Source of the DNA: Parasponia andersonii | Taxonomy: Eukaryota > Streptophyta > Magnoliopsida > Rosales > Cannabaceae | DNA length: 64,000 bases | NCBI GenBank assembly: GCA_002914805.1 | Contig: JXTB01000026.1 | Span: forward strand, 1,758,024-1,822,023 | Reading direction: 5' to 3' | Shown: one piece after another, positions 49,240 through 62,640 of the stretch | Layout of the letters: each line of letters starts with the position of its first letter | Position numbering within the stretch: position 1 is the stretch's first letter | Notes under the pieces: generated by a model | What the model was told of the DNA's origin: nothing | Databases searched by the model: none | What the model saw: only the letters and a program-made list of their open reading frames with translations | Made by a program: the position numbers and the translations under genes

Positions 49240-50890
49240 GTTGTCATTTTTGTAAATCTTTTCAAAACATGACATTTTTCAATGATTTGGCGAAAAAAAA
49301 ATTTAAGAAATTTTGGTTGAAAAAATTTCATTCTACCACTGAGCCCGAGGTTTAGTTGTAACAAAAAAATAGTATCATAGCGTCAGGCTTCAGATTCATT
49401 TGAGATCATGCTTTTAATGATTTTTGTGTTTGAAAAAGTTGGTTTACAAATACCTCTTACATCATTTAGTATATGGCTAAATAAGTTAATTATCGTTGTT
49501 TCTAATTGTTCTAAGTTCTTCGATATTCTTCCTAGAATGAATTCTAGTATTTCATAGGACGGCGAATTCATAGAAATCCTTAGTCTCAAGAGTGTCAAAT
49601 TGACAAGAGACTAGTATGCCTTATCCCTTACTGAAATCCCTTATCTCAAATTATTCTTTACCTCGTATTTCGTTATTCCTTTGGGCATAAAGTTGCGTGA
49701 ATCTCTTAGATTCTAAAGTAGCAACGGTGTATGCTGTTTATTTTAGTTTGACAATATTTGGGTTTTGAAGTGTAGTTTGGTTTTGTCTTATAATTCTACC
49801 TTCTCGAGAATTTTAGCTTACGATTACTCGGCTCAAGTATTTAGTAGTTTGTTTATGTGTTTACTTAAATGTTTTCCAAATTGAGAATTTTGCGGTAGGT
49901 ATAAAATTTTTCTTAATTGGAACATTGGTTTTGTGACATGGTTTAGTTATAATCTGGTGTTACCTTTTTACCTTTTTTTTTTTTTTTTTTTTTCAATTGT
50001 ACAAGAATCTGCTTCATAATCCGTTGGTGAGGAATTATGCGACTAATGACAAATTTATTGATCTTAGGACTTTCTTACATAGTTTTGGTAGCTTTTGGAA
50101 ATTCTAAATTGATTACTATAGTTTTAAACTATGGAGACTTTTGTAAATGGTCAATAATGTCACAGGAAAAGGGAACATAGGTGTTTCGAAATTAATTATT
50201 GATTGATTGGGAAAAGTCCACATTTTTGAAAAATGCGAGTATTGAATCTTGTTAGCTAAGGTCTTTGGATGGTGTGGTCTTATGTTTTTAGCAGTTCTGA
50301 ATTTGTTAGTACCCTAAAGTTCCGAAACTAGCTTGCACCTTAATATTAGTTAGTTGTTAAAAGTTTTCTTTGATCTTAATAACTCACATAAATTTGAAAA
50401 TTTCTATGTATATTACTTCAATTTGGATAATGAGACTTTTCTTAGATAAGTTTCAGTAAAAATTCTATTTTGTGGTAAGTCAATAATAATGCAAAAAGTT
50501 CTTGTACAAAGTAAAATCTACAAATTGAGACCTTGAATATTTTTGCAAGCTTTAACATTAGCAATTATTTCAACTAATAATTTTCAGAGTCTTCCTTGGT
50601 GCTTAGATTTGAAGATAAAGGAATTCCCGCTTCTTAGTTGTAAATTGACTCGGGTTTGAGTGCTCTTGTTAAAAGGCAGTTTTGTATGAAAACTTTTACA
50701 ATCAAGTTTGGCCACTTTGTGGACTTTTTGACTTGATTTGAGTACGATATTGTTTTTAATCTTTTAAGCTTTAAACGTTATTCGAAATAGGACTTTGTTC
50801 AGTGATTTGGTGAAAAAAATAATTTATGGAATTTCGGCCCAAGAAATTTGCATTCTACAATTGACCTGACTTCGGGTCGCGATTCCCCAG
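49240..50890. other. possible LTR-retroelement remnant
   Basis: A block at about 49276-49345 (CAATGATTTGGCGAAAAAAA, then ATTCTACCACTGA) recurs at about 50795-50870 (CAGTGATTTGGTGAAAAAAA, then ATTCTACAATTGA), 1.5 kb away in the same orientation. The first is followed by TAGTATCATAGC (about 49370-49381), close to the tRNA-Met primer-site pattern. No coding domain lies between. The edges are unclear. Confidence 0.3.
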
Positions 50891-53800
50891 GACTTATTGG
50901 TTTTGATAAACAACAATTGGTATATTGAAGTTTTGTAAATTTGTTGCTGTCAACCAAATGTTTGTGCAATGCATGGGTACCACTAGATGACCTAAAATGC
51001 AAGATGGCAAGGTGCTCGAACTCTTTACCAAGAGATCTTATGTATAAGTTGTCCCACCATAGTAGTAGGTTACACTTGTACGTATGACATTTAATAATAT
51101 TTAACAAATAGAGTTCGTCAATTTGCTATGAGGTTATCTAGGAATGCCATATACCCATTTATTATTTGTGAGTTGTTCGTGATAAAATGGAAATTAGTGA
51201 ACAACTGACAGTTGATTAGTTGTTTTAAGTTTTGGGGTCTTCTCTGAGAGGATCATAAATTGCCTGGCGAGAAACATGGTGTTTGTGAAGATTAGAGCAA
51301 AATTTTGTATCCTAAAGGGTAAGCACAAGTCTAGTGTCTAAAACAGTTGAGAACAAGTATGATGTATGGGATATTCGAGGAGAATCTTTAATTTCTCCTG
51401 GTGAACTCTAGAAGCTTCATTTGGTACGCGAGACTGTATTAAATTGGATTATTATACAAGATTGAATTATTATTATATTAGATTTGTTTATTTAGTACTG
51501 GAAGTTGTTTGGTGTAACAAAAAAATGAGATTAACAAAAAATATTATAAAAATATAACTACGGTCCACTTAGTTTTGGGGATGTGTAATAAATATAAATA
51601 TAAGTTATGTGGTTTCATTTTTACCGGGAGAATAAGAAAGAGAGAGTAAAAAAAAAATAAATGTGGGATATACTATTTTATAAAGAATGGGATGAGACTA
51701 TTTTTGCCATTTTTTATAAAGATTAGAATACCCCACCTCCAAAGTTCTTATTTTATCCTTTTACAATAGTACCCACTATTTTTATGGCCAAACAAGGGAC
51801 AAGAAAAGATTGAACTATTTAATCCAGTCCCTCCTCTAGTACTGTCCACCGAGAAAATGTACAAATCATATGTATTATTGCCGCACGAGTCCGATGTTCC
51901 AGCTAAACAAGAACGAGACTCATCCCAATATGGCATGACTTGTCTCAAGTCGGCATTAGCAGCGAGTCCACCGGTGGAAAGAGACTGATCCCAAGATTCG
52001 TGCCCATTGCTAAAGTGCACAATTCAAGCCCTAGGAGATATCAACAATCCGGTCGAGCTCAACAAATTGAGGCAAGTGAATCCTTATCGATGCGCATTTA
52101 AAAACTAGTACTTATACTCGGCATAATCAAATTCTCTTCAATGCGTATAGACAATAAATTCCTGGTAAAAAAAGGAAGGATCAATTTTCATCAATATGTA
52201 GGCAATCAGCGCCTTGTCAGCAGGGTTCAATTTTTATCAACGGATACAGACAACTAGCAAATAGCCAACAAAACTAGCACATAGCCAACAAGATCATTCC
52301 CCTTCAAGGCAATAAAATGTACGAAATTTCATATTAGCATATGGAGCACCTAGCTCTCTCTGACAAATATACCTTCTCATATGGGATCAAGGGCGCATAT
52401 TTTTTTCTAGTGAAATTCCATCTATTTGTTCCTATTCTCTTGCTAACTTGATCACCTAGATCACTGACTTATTAAGCATCAGCGAGCCCTTGGCCACAAC
52501 TCTTCCAGCCTAATTCTTTTTGTTTTGTAGAGTTAAATCGAACAACAAAGCAACAATTGTGTGCTTTGGTTTTCCATGTAAATTTTTTTATCAACATGCT
52601 ATTTTTTTTTTAAAAAAAATGCTTTTAATAATATTGGTAATAAGGTTACCATACAACATTCTCGAAGTATGAAAAAAAAAAAAAAAAAACTGTACAGGAG
52701 TAAATAATAGAACTGTATTAACATGAAAGTTTGGGTCATCAATATTTAATAGAACTTTTGGCTTGTATTACCAAGAAATTTTGGGACATCCATACGTAGT
52801 AGAACTGTATTACCAAGTAATTTTCCGTCGGGAAAAGGTGGCCTATGCCGACTTGTTTCCCATTTCGTCGCCGAGGTAGCTTTCTCCTTGATCTTTTGCG
52901 GACGAATCTTGCGTCGGAGAATATTTCTTTACGCATTTTATATATATTTCCTGACACGCTGAATCTTGTAATGTTTATTACAAGCAAATTACAATTTTTT
53001 ATACTTCATACGCCATTATTTCAAAAGTTTTGTTTACATCGTAGCTTCCTCGTAATAAAATTAAATTGGTCGCTAATTTGTGATTGCGTTTCTTTATTTT
53101 TCTTTTAATATATAAGTGTTTTATTTAAGTGATATTTAATTAATAATTACTATTTATTATAAATTTAAAAAAAATAACACAAACTATTAATATTTAAATT
53201 CTTGATCTCAGCAAATTCACACATATTTTTCAAGCTTCTAACCAACTGAACAAACACTTATATTTTTCAAGCCTAAGCCTCTAACCAACTGAACAAGTTT
53301 CAATTAGTTGTATATACGTGTTTAGCTACAAAGACAATTCCCGTACATAATTTGGGTGGTTATGTAACGGCAGAGCTCCTTTAAATAATTAATTACAACC
53401 ATGCATGCATATTACCAAATGAAGTACCGCACAATTTGACTAAGACAGCTAGAAAGCTCTCTATAATCTCAATTAATGTTTCTCAGATTAGTACGTTTCC
53501 TCACAAAACTCGTCTATTAGTCTTTATATTCTTCCGGCAAGTAGAATATAATATTGCCCTAAAACACCTGTTACATCCGACAGTAGCATTAAATTTGGAC
53601 CATTTGTCATGTCTCAAATTAATTTGTATTAGAGGAAATTGAACAATTATTTTCACATAGTTGTCGTTCTTAAAACCAATATTAATATTTATATTCTCAA
53701 AACCTAAGATAAGGGCCGAGTCTAGCTAGAAATTTATACAAGTATATATGGGAAAGAGTCCAAACTGCAAAGGGCGCAGGTGATGATAAGTGGGTTCAAT

Positions 53801-55126
53801 TTTTTGTTCGACAAGAAATAATTTGGATCATATAAATGTCGTAAGTACAAAGAGCCTGTGGGGCTATTCTCACTCCTCAAAGGGCATCAATGGGTATGGG
53901 CTAGGTGCTTTGGAAAGATGCATTTGACATGTATATGTATAGATGTATATTTATTCCAAGGCAAAAAAGAGAGAAAAGACACGGATATATATATAGCTAT
54001 AGGTCTCCATAACCACATGGCTATGGAAGGTGTTACAAGACATTCAAATGGGTTTAGCTAAGTGACAAACCGGTAGGAGACATGCTAGAAAGCTGCTTGT
54101 CCCACACCCATATCTGAGGCATATGCCTTGTTGTCTGACCACATGCAGACTAACATATATATAGGATTTTATCCTCATCAAACTACTAAATAGATGCCTC
54201 ATGCCAATGGGATAGTCAATACATCGTGAGATAGCTAGGTCGGGGTCCATGATATGAATATGAGCTTCGTCTATGTCTCCACATGAATTCCCAAACTAAA
54301 ACAAACATGATTACTTAATCTTATTTAGGGACTAATTATCATATATATAATGAAAAGAGATCTAATTTACGGCATATTAGCCATAATTCTTTCGAGTATG
54401 GAGGGTGTTGAGTTCAAATATCCCTTCTCTTCCAAGTGAAAGAAATAAATTAAAGGAGAGAAAATGAAAGAAAGAAAGGTAGATAAAACTACAGAGAAAA
54501 TGAAAAAAAAAAAAAAAAAATTGCTGTTTAGGAGGGAGAACGGGAGGAAAAAAAAATAGTTATAAGAAATGTCCTTTTCTTTAGAACATTTTAAAAAATG
54601 CCCATTTTTGCACCTAATTTAAAAACAATCATTTTATAATTTTATTTTGATAAATGACTGTTTTTCAGTTAATCTATTTTTAAAAAATAAATCAATTTTA
54701 TACAAAATAAATCAACATATTTTTTTCTATTAAATATAAAAAACAATCATTTTTCAAATAACTAATAATTTTGAAAAAGCTATCTAAGAACTTTGATTGC
54801 TACATTACTAACTAATAATTTCAAAGTTTCTTAGTAGTAGATTTTAGTCTAATTAAATCCCATATACATTTATAAAAATAACAAATTAAAGAGTTATAAA
54901 ACACTCTTATAAAGGTTTTACATATAATTACAAATGCAAGTAACGAAAATAAATAATTTTATATTCATTCATTAATTTTTCTTAAAATTAATAATTTCAA
55001 AATTAAAGTGTGACCACGTAGGTCTTATGCAAGTAAGTACGAATATGATGTGTTGATAGAAAACGATATCATTATGTTGCACGTACATCAATGCATAGAC
55101 TTTATATAGAATTCTCTTATTTTATA

Positions 55127-55130
<4 letters not shown>
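50891..55130. other. gene-poor spacer
   Basis: No gene recognised. 51748-52020 (minus) is open for 90 codons without a known motif. A short two-fold repeat (ACTAGCA-ATAGCCAACA) occurs at about 52253-52291. 53830-54280 has several short frames, none recognisable. Confidence 0.4.

Positions 55131-55162
<32 letters not shown>
55131..55162. repeat. (TA)n microsatellite
   Basis: About 15 TA units. Confidence 0.95.
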
Positions 55163-55167
<5 letters not shown>

Positions 55168-55789
55168 GTTACTATGAAATATTGCACTTAAACTTATAGA
55201 CCGTTTTCTTATTGAGTTCCCAAGCTCAGTCTTTAATTTATGTTGTAGATAAACAATGAGAATGACTATAATTAAGCCAAAAAGTATGTCCGTTTGTGCA
55301 AAGTTTTGTACATATATAGGCCCGACATGTGAATAAAAAGTTTAGTTTGAATCAGTCTCATAGTTTCTTTCCATTTAATTTCTGTACTATGCTTTATTAT
55401 CTTAAACGATGGTTTGTATTATTTTAGTGTTTGAATGCAAAAATTGTAATTTGTTATTTTAGGTTTTAATTTTACCGTATTTTTCTGCTAATATTAGTGT
55501 ATATTTTTGCGTGCCCCCCATCAGCTAAGATGGTTCCAATACCCGTTGAACTAACACCAATCGAACTGTCTTATACATTTGTACCCAACGCTGGGGCATG
55601 ACACTAACAAAATTATTTGCAGGTACTATTTTCATTTTTTATGCTCTAATTTTGTTTAAGAAAGTTAAGATGTGCCCTCCCTGAGTTTTGATCCTGGCTC
55701 CACTACTGATGACTCGTACTTTTTGTGATAATTCCAAATGCTTTGAAATGAAATTTTGATTTTATATGATAAATTTCCAACCAAAAAAA
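55163..55789. other. spacer
   Basis: AT-rich sequence with no recognisable feature. Confidence 0.4.
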
Positions 55790-56140
55790 AAAGTTAAAAA
55801 ATCACAGATTTTAAAAAAATTTCGAAAAATTCTAGATGTTTTTAGGAAAATATCGCTTTAGAAATTATTTAAAAAATATCACTTTTTACCAATTAATGAG
55901 GTACTTGAAGTAATTATTTAAGTTATTTAAAGTAACTAAACTAATTATTTCAACTATTTCTGTTAGTTACTAGTAGTAATAGCTTTGTTACCTCCAGTAC
56001 CTCAGAAAATTATTGATTTTGATGAAAAAGTGGTATTTTTATAAATAAGTAGTTTCTATATAAACTTTTTAAAATGATACTATTCTAAACAAATCTAGAA
56101 TTTTCCAAAAAAAATAGCCAAGCTGCCATTTTTCAATTTT
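55790..56140. mobile_element. foldback MITE-like inverted repeat
   Basis: The arm at about 55824-55950 pairs, inverted, with about 55975-56105. Matching blocks include AAATTCTAGAT, TATCACTTTTT and GAGGTACTTGAAGTAA against TTACCTCCAGTACCTC. The interior is only about 25 bp and nothing is coding. Terminal motif and target duplication are not resolved. Confidence 0.6.
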
Positions 56141-57217
56141 TTTGGACTTTAGGCCTAGACTTTTACAATGAGCCCAAAAATTTTCTCCCACTTGTCCTAA
56201 AATTCTCTCTTTTTAATTTATTTTGGTTAAAATCGAAACAACAAGAAAAAGTTTTTTTTTTTCTTCTTCCTTTTTCCCTCTTAATTCCTCAATAAAATCA
56301 TAGCCATTTGTTCACAAATTGATCATCAGTCTTATGAGAGCACTTTAGTGACAAAGTAGCGAGCTCATTGCATGCAAGGAAGCCAAATAGTGAGCTTAAT
56401 GCTCATAAGGAACAAAACTAGCTAGCTCATCTAGCCATTTGCTCGCGAATAGCGAAATTAGTTAGGAGAAGGCCTGGCATGCTAAAATTCCAAAAAACAT
56501 GTGTAATTAGGAAGGTTTCTTCTAAAAGATGAAAAATTCGACAAAGAATTAGATAATTATTGTTTATTTAGACATAATTCATCCAAATTTAGACAACTAA
56601 AGAATATTTATAATTATTTTACTATTTTAGAGATAATCATGTTATGTGAAATAGTGCGTACAATTCTAAATTATTGTGAATCTTCTCCTATAAATAAGAG
56701 TCCTCAATTATTCATCTCCACAAATTTACAAACATCGATTTGCTGAACTAAAATTATCACTCTCTCTTCATAATAAATTACGATGGATGTGGGATTTTTT
56801 TGGATTGAACTAGTATAAAATTGCCATAAAAGCTTATTTTTATTTTACTATTATTACGCAATTTGGTCGGATTTGCTCTTAAAGTCCAATTGTTTTTTTT
56901 TGTTGATAAAACTTCTGTAAATAAATATAATAAAATTCCAAATTTTAAACTAATGCCAAGAATATGGAGAAAGAAAAACAAAAAAGGCCAATTTAGAAAA
57001 GAAAAAAAAAAGAATTGAATAAAAATATCCCACTTTCGAAAGTATGGTTTAATAGATATTCATTTTTGATTTTATGAACAAATATATCTTTTTTTAGTAA
57101 TAATGATTTATATTTATTATTGTACCTTTAGTAAATTACTTATTTATTTATTATTATTATAAATTAGTATGTCATTTATTTATCATGACTTAAAAAAATT
57201 TATCACTTATATACTTA
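56141..57217. other. spacer
   Basis: AT-rich sequence with no recognisable gene. Confidence 0.4.
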
Positions 57218-57464
57218 GGCCATCTCTAATCAGATCTCTATTTTAGAGCAATCAAAACTCTAAAATAGAGCTATTTTGCTCTTTATTTTTTTTTATTCCA
57301 ATTTATTACTCTAAATATTATACCGAATATTCTCTCGATGTTTTATCCAAATCTCCCTTTTTCTCCTTAACTATTCCTAGATATTTTATTTAGAAGAGAA
57401 TATTTTTGAAAATTGGACAAAAACTAAAAAACAAAAAAATAGCACTGTGGTATATATTACTACA
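57218..57464. mobile_element. MITE, left part (interrupted by gypsy element)
   Basis: It starts GGCCATCTCTAATCAGATCT and contains the self-complementary pair CTCTATTTTAGAG / CTCTAAAATAGAG. The inverse of its start, GTTGGAGATGG, ends the flank on the other side of the gypsy element at 63411-63421. Confidence 0.5.
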
Positions 57465-58120
57465 TGTTATGCCCCGCTCATTTGGCTCTCAATAATCCAA
57501 ATGTTGTTGCTTATGGCTCTAAGGTTCTCTATATATATTGCTCACCCAAAAAGATTGAGGAAGACCCTAGAACTTGGTGGACACTTCTAGAGTGATCAAG
57601 AGAGGTCTTGGCCATGTTAGAAGACTCTAGTTGGTGCTACTAAGCCCTATAAGGCTCTAGACAAGGTCGGATGATGCTAGATGGGTTTGACGGTCCTAGA
57701 AGCTCCTAGAATGACTTAGAAGAGTCAAGATGGTGGGTGAACCTCTTAGAAGGATTTAGACCATGTTTTGTTCTAGAATTCTCTATATAAATATCTTTAT
57801 AGATATTATAACTTTAGTTGAGAATAATCTAGACCCTTTGTAAGATCATGCCACTTGGTACGATCCTAACCCTTGCTTGGTTTAGGCTTTATCTATATAA
57901 AGGATCCTTTGGGTTCATTTGTACACAAGTCTCATTTGTGAGAGTTATAAGTATTCCAAGAGAAATACAAAGTTTTCATTCACCTAAACTCTCTCATCCT
58001 TACCACTTTGTCTCAAAAGCTTACTCTAAGTCCCTTTCTGGAGTATTGGTAGACTGACTTAGTGCGACGGACTTTGCTAAGTACCGCACGATTGTCTAGT
58101 TTGAGGCTAGGGTTGTGATA
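57465..58120 (+). repeat. 5' LTR of chromovirus 2
   Basis: 656 bp, TGTTATGCCC to TTGTGATA, aligned to the 3' LTR without gaps. About 55 differences by hand count (8 percent), nearly all transitions. A TATATAA box at 57894-57900 is a likely promoter element of the retroelement. Confidence 0.93.
57894..57900 (+). promoter_or_regulatory. LTR TATA box
   Basis: TATATAA, also present at the equivalent place in the other LTR (63070-63076). Its position about 220 bp before the LTR end suits a retroelement promoter. Confidence 0.55.
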
Positions 58121-58123
58121 GCG

Positions 58124-58135
58124 TAGTATCAGAGC
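58124..58135 (+). other. primer-binding site, initiator tRNA-Met
   Basis: TAGTATCAGAGC lies 3 bp after the 5' LTR. It differs from the TGGTATCAGAGC complement of plant initiator tRNA-Met by one G-to-A change, the same change as in the Tekay-type element. Confidence 0.85.
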
Positions 58136-58173
58136 AAGGTTGCTCCTTATATCTTGGTGGTTCCATTATCTAA

Positions 58174-59335
58174 ATGAAGACTATGGTTGCAACTCCTGAC
58201 CCCGTTGAAGTTGGTGCTTCTGAACGTGGGCATGATGAAGAGAAGAAGGGTGCTACCTGTGGCAAGTCAAAGGACGTGGTGACTAGCTTGGAGGCTAGAG
58301 TGTCCCGACTAGAGTCCAACTTGGGCACGTTGGGTGAGTGCGTAGATGATCTAGATGGCTGTTGCGACGATTTGGAGACCGAAAATGCGGAGATCCACAG
58401 CAGCATCAAAGATGCACTTGGTGGGCTAGAGGCCGACTTAAGGTGCGAGATCGAGTCCATTCATTCGAAGATTGCTAAGGTACGAGATCTCTTTCAAAGA
58501 AAACTCAGTAATGTTTTACTTAAAGTAGATGAGATGGGTGGTGATCTTACTTTGTGCAAGCGAGCGGTGACCACAGGGGTGACCACCACAATAACCATTC
58601 AGACAAGGAAGGTTGAGGTACCTAAACCAAAGACCTTCAATGGTACTCGCAATGATAAAGAAATTGAGAACTTCCTATGGGGACTCGAACAATACTTTGA
58701 GGCCACCAGTATGACGGATGATGCCAGTAAAATTCGTAATGCTGCCTTGTATCTAATCGATACCGCCATGTTATAGTGGAGACGGAGACATGGGGAGATG
58801 CAACGAGGAGTGTGCAATATAGCCACCTTTAATGATTTCAAAAGAGAGCTAAAAAGGCAATTCTTCTCCAAGAATGCCGAAGAGGAGGCGAGAGGCCGTC
58901 TTCGCCGCCTCAAACAATCTGGTAGTATTAGAGACTACATGAAAGAGTTTATCACACTTTTGCTCGAAGTCCCTGACACTTCAGATAAAGATGTCCTATT
59001 CTTGTTCATGGATGGTCTTCAGAACTGGGCTAAGTTAGAACTCAAGTGTCGTAGCGTCCAAGACTTTGTCGATGCTATTGCAGTAGTCGAGAGCCTTGTT
59101 GATTACTCTACCAACAAGGACCCTTTTAAGGCAAAAGACAAGAAGGGTAATGGAGAAAAAAGTGAGAGAGAGTAAACAAAAGGAGGAAAATAGAACAAAG
59201 ATAGTTCCTCCTACAGGTACAAAGACAAGGGCAAAGAGAAGGAAGACCGTGATTTCTCCAAGCCAAGAGTCAAGTGCTTTCTTTACTATGGGCCACATTG
59301 GGCACGTGAGTGTCTTAAGAAGAAAGCTCTCAATG
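58174..59335 (+). pseudogene. chromovirus 2 gag with zinc knuckle, inactivated
   Basis: The frame starts at ATG 58174, with an N-terminal coiled-coil-like stretch (LEARVSRLESNLGTL), then the retrotransposon gag core (VPKPKTFNGTRND, FLWGLEQYF, then FKRELKRQFF and RLRRLKQSGSIRDYMKEF). An in-frame TAG at 58774-58776 replaces the usual Trp before WRRR, and a TAA ends the frame at 59173-59175. The zinc knuckle at about 59275-59313 follows in the same frame as CFLYYGPHWAREC, where the second Cys is Tyr (TAC at 59284-59286). Confidence 0.88.
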
Positions 59336-59439
59336 CCTTAATTGCCTCCAAGCCAAGCCAAGAAGGAGGTGATATAGGATATGGTGGTGCATATGTTGGT
59401 TCTTTGCAACTCCTAAATGCCTTGCGGTCGATCCCTAAG

Positions 59440-62400
59440 TCATAAGCTAAGGGCCTACTTTTTGTAGATATAACAATCAATGGCAAAGCCACTAAAACCT
59501 TAGTTAACACTGGTGCATCCCACAACTTCATCTCTATTGAGGAAGCAAGGCGGTTGGGCTTGACGGTGTCCAATGGAGGAGGCTCCCTCAAAGTAGTGAA
59601 CTCAGTAACATGCCCCATCCATAAGGTTGCTCATGATGTTAAGGCTAGCCTAGGTGCATGGGCTGGCCAAGTCGACTTATCAATGGTGCCAATGGATGAT
59701 TTCGTACTAATGCTTAGTTTGGAATTCTTTGATACAGTGCAGGCATTCCCTATTCCTTTTACCAACTCTATGTGCATCATAGATAGTAAAAAGACTTGTA
59801 TGGTACCAACGAAATGGTCCACAAAAGTAGGAAACAAAGTACTCTCAATATTTCAATTCAAGAAAGATTGAAAAGAGAGGAGGAGAGTTACTTAGCCATC
59901 CTAAAGGAGAATGATGATGAAGAGTTGGAACCTCAAGGGAACCTACCCATGGAGATACAAACTATCTTGGATGAATTCCAAGATGTGATGCCTGATGCCC
60001 TGCCCAAAAAACTTCCACCTAAGAGGGAGGTGGATCATGAAATCGAGCTTGAGCCAGGCACAAAGCCACCTGCGATGATCCCCTATCGAACGGCCCCTCC
60101 GGAGTTAACGGAACTCCGGAAATAACTAAATGAGTTGCTTGATGCGGGTTTCATCAGGCCTTCCAAAGCTCCTTTTGGTACCCCAGTGTTGTTCTAGAAA
60201 AAGAAAGATGGCTCACTAAGGATATGCATTGATTATCAGGCTCTTAACAAGATGATGGTCAAGAACAAGTAACCCATCCCACTTATTACCGACTTGTTTG
60301 ATCAACTTGGGAACGCTAGATATTTCTCAAAGCTTAATCTATGCTCAGGGTACTACCAAGTGTGCATAGCAGGGGGGATGAGCCTAAGACCATGTGCGTG
60401 ACATGGTATGGTACTTATAAATTCTTAGTCATGTCATTGGGTCTTACCAATACACCTGCTATCCTTTGCACCCTCATGAATAAGTTATTCCATCCCTACC
60501 TCGATCAGTTCGTGGTAGTCTATCTTGATGATATAGTTATCTATAGCAAGGAAGAGCACTTAGAACATTTGAGGAATGTATTCGAGGTCTTAAGGGAAAA
60601 CCAACTATTCATCAAGAAGGAGAAGTGCTCCTTCGCCTAAGAGGAAGTGATGTTCCTAGGGCATAAGATAAAGGATGAGAAACTTATGATAGATGAAGCC
60701 AAGGTGCAAGCCATCCAATAGTGGGAACCTCCTACTAAGGTACCAGAGTTAAGATCCTTCCTCAGACATGTGAACTATTATAGGTGGTTCATCAAGTCCT
60801 ACTCAGCAAGAGCAGTGCCACTTACTGACCTGCTCAAGAAGAATAAGTCTTAGGAATGTACACTTGAGTGCCAACTTTCATTTGAAGACTTGAAAAGGGC
60901 GGTAAGCAAAGAGCCAGTTCTCAGCTTACCTGATCACTCAAAGGCATATGAGCTACATACGGATGCCTCTGACTTTGCTATTGGCAGAGTACTAATGCAA
61001 GAAAGGCGTCCAATTGCTTATGAAAGCCGCAAGCTTAATGACTTCGAAAGACGCTACACAGTGCAAGAAAAAGAGATGACTACAGTCATCTATTGTCTAA
61101 GGATATGGCGATACTACTTATTGGGTACTCACTTCACGATCATGACTGATAATATAGCCACAAGCTACTTTCAAACTCAGAAAAAGTTGAGTCCTAAGCA
61201 AGCTTGGTGATCGAGAAAATCAAGGAAGGACTGGAACACGATATTCTTGCAAAGAGCCTGCTACCCCTAGTAACGGAAGGAAAGATGAGACGTTTTTGGC
61301 TGAGCAACGGACTTCTCTATGCTAAAGGTAATCGACTCTATGTGCCTAAGTGGGGTAACTTAAGAAAAGAGCTTATCAAAAAGTGCCACGATTCCTTGTG
61401 AGCTGGTCACCCAGGTCAGAAATGAACTCTTGCTTTTATCAAATCTATCTACTATTGGCCTCAACTGAAGAATGATGTCGAGACATATGTACGAACTTGT
61501 GTTATGTGCCAACAAGATAAGGTGGAACAACAATTACCAGGTGGAGTGTTGGAACCTCTTCCTATTCCTGAGAGGCCGTAGGAGAGTGTTTTTATGAATT
61601 TTATCATTAGCCTACCTAAGTCAGAGGGCTTTAGTAGCATTATAGTGGTAGTTGATCGCTTCAGTAAGTATGCCACCTTTATACCTGCTTCACCTGATTG
61701 TCCTGCTGATGAGACCGCGGCCTCTTTATTAAGCATGTCGTGAAACTTTGGGGATTCCCATCAAACATCGTAAGTGATTGTGATCCTCGATTCACTGGAA
61801 GGTTTTCGACAGAATTTTTCAAGTTGATGGCTAGACAAAAAAGGTGAATACCTTGCTGGAGTTATTCTTGAGGCATTTTGTGAGTGCCAATCAAAAAGAA
61901 TGAGCAAGATTACTTGATGTAGCCCAATTCTCCTTCAACCTCCAAAGGAGCGAGTCTACGGGCAAGAGTCCCTTCGAGATAGTCATGGGTCAACAACCTA
62001 TGACCCTACATACCTTAACGACAAGCTACGGTATGAAGAGTCCTGCAGCATTCAAGTTTGCTAAGGCCTGGCATGAACAAGCGGAGTTGGCTAGAGCCTA
62101 CTTGAACAAAGCTTCTAAAAGAATGAAGAAGTGGGCCAACAAAAAGAGAAGACACATTGAGTATCAAGAAGGGGATTTAGTCCTTATCAAGTTGTTGGCC
62201 CAACAATTTAAAACCTTAAGTAAGGTACATAAAGGGTTGGTGCGCAAATACGAGGGTCCATTTCTGGTACTCAAGTGTGTAAGTAAGGTATCCTATAAGC
62301 TTCAACTCCCTGCCAAGTTAAAGATTTTCCATGTCTTCCATGTTAGCATGCTAAAACCCTACCATAGAGATAAGGAAGATCCCTCAAGGGGCAAATCCAA

Positions 62401-62629
62401 AAGGGCTCCTACTGCGGTGGTAATCTCTTTTGACAAAGAGGTAGAGTGCATTTTGGCTGATCGCTTGATCCGCCGATATGGTGTTCCTAACTATCGGGAA
62501 TACTTAGTGAAGTGGAAGAATTTGCCCGAGATCGAGGCCAGCTCCGAGCATGAAGATGCCTTGCGGCAATTTAAAAACCATATCGAGCGGTACAAAGTCG
62601 AAGGCGCGACGGGGACGTCGCGAACTTGA
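59440..62629 (+). pseudogene. chromovirus 2 pol (protease, RT, RNase H, integrase, chromodomain), inactivated
   Basis: Protease: LVNTGASHNFIS, with Asn (59506-59508) in place of the catalytic Asp. Reverse transcriptase: about 59940-60800, catalytic YLDD intact at 60521-60532, stops and a frame change upstream. RNase H: 60890-61210, HTDAS motif with Asp at 60962-60964 intact. Integrase: zinc-binding H-H-C-C region about 61380-61510 with a stop between the two His; the core's first catalytic Asp is Asn (61597-61599, in FMNFI). The integrase tail and chromodomain (about 62438-62584, VECILADRLIRR to YLVKWKNLPE) are open through the stop at 62627-62629. Reading shifts among all three frames. Chromodomains in this family are thought to steer integration toward marked chromatin. 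Confidence 0.9.
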
Positions 62630-62640
62630 GTGGGGGAGGG
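62628..62640 (+). other. polypurine tract
   Basis: GAGTGGGGGAGGG directly precedes the 3' LTR. It overlaps the pol stop codon by two bases. Confidence 0.85.

Noticed and set aside
51748..52020. 90-codon minus-strand frame
   Set aside because: No known motif, no splice partners and flanked by repeat-like sequence.
53830..54260. Possible microRNA precursor
   Set aside because: I compared it by eye with common conserved plant microRNAs and found no match, and saw no long complementary arm.
54364..54440. Second tRNA-like SINE (B-box-like GTTCAAATATCC)
   Set aside because: No convincing A box at the right distance, so one short match is not enough.
58170..58460. Minus-strand frame of 96 codons over the chromovirus gag
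   Set aside because: It is a shadow of the gag frame on the opposite strand.
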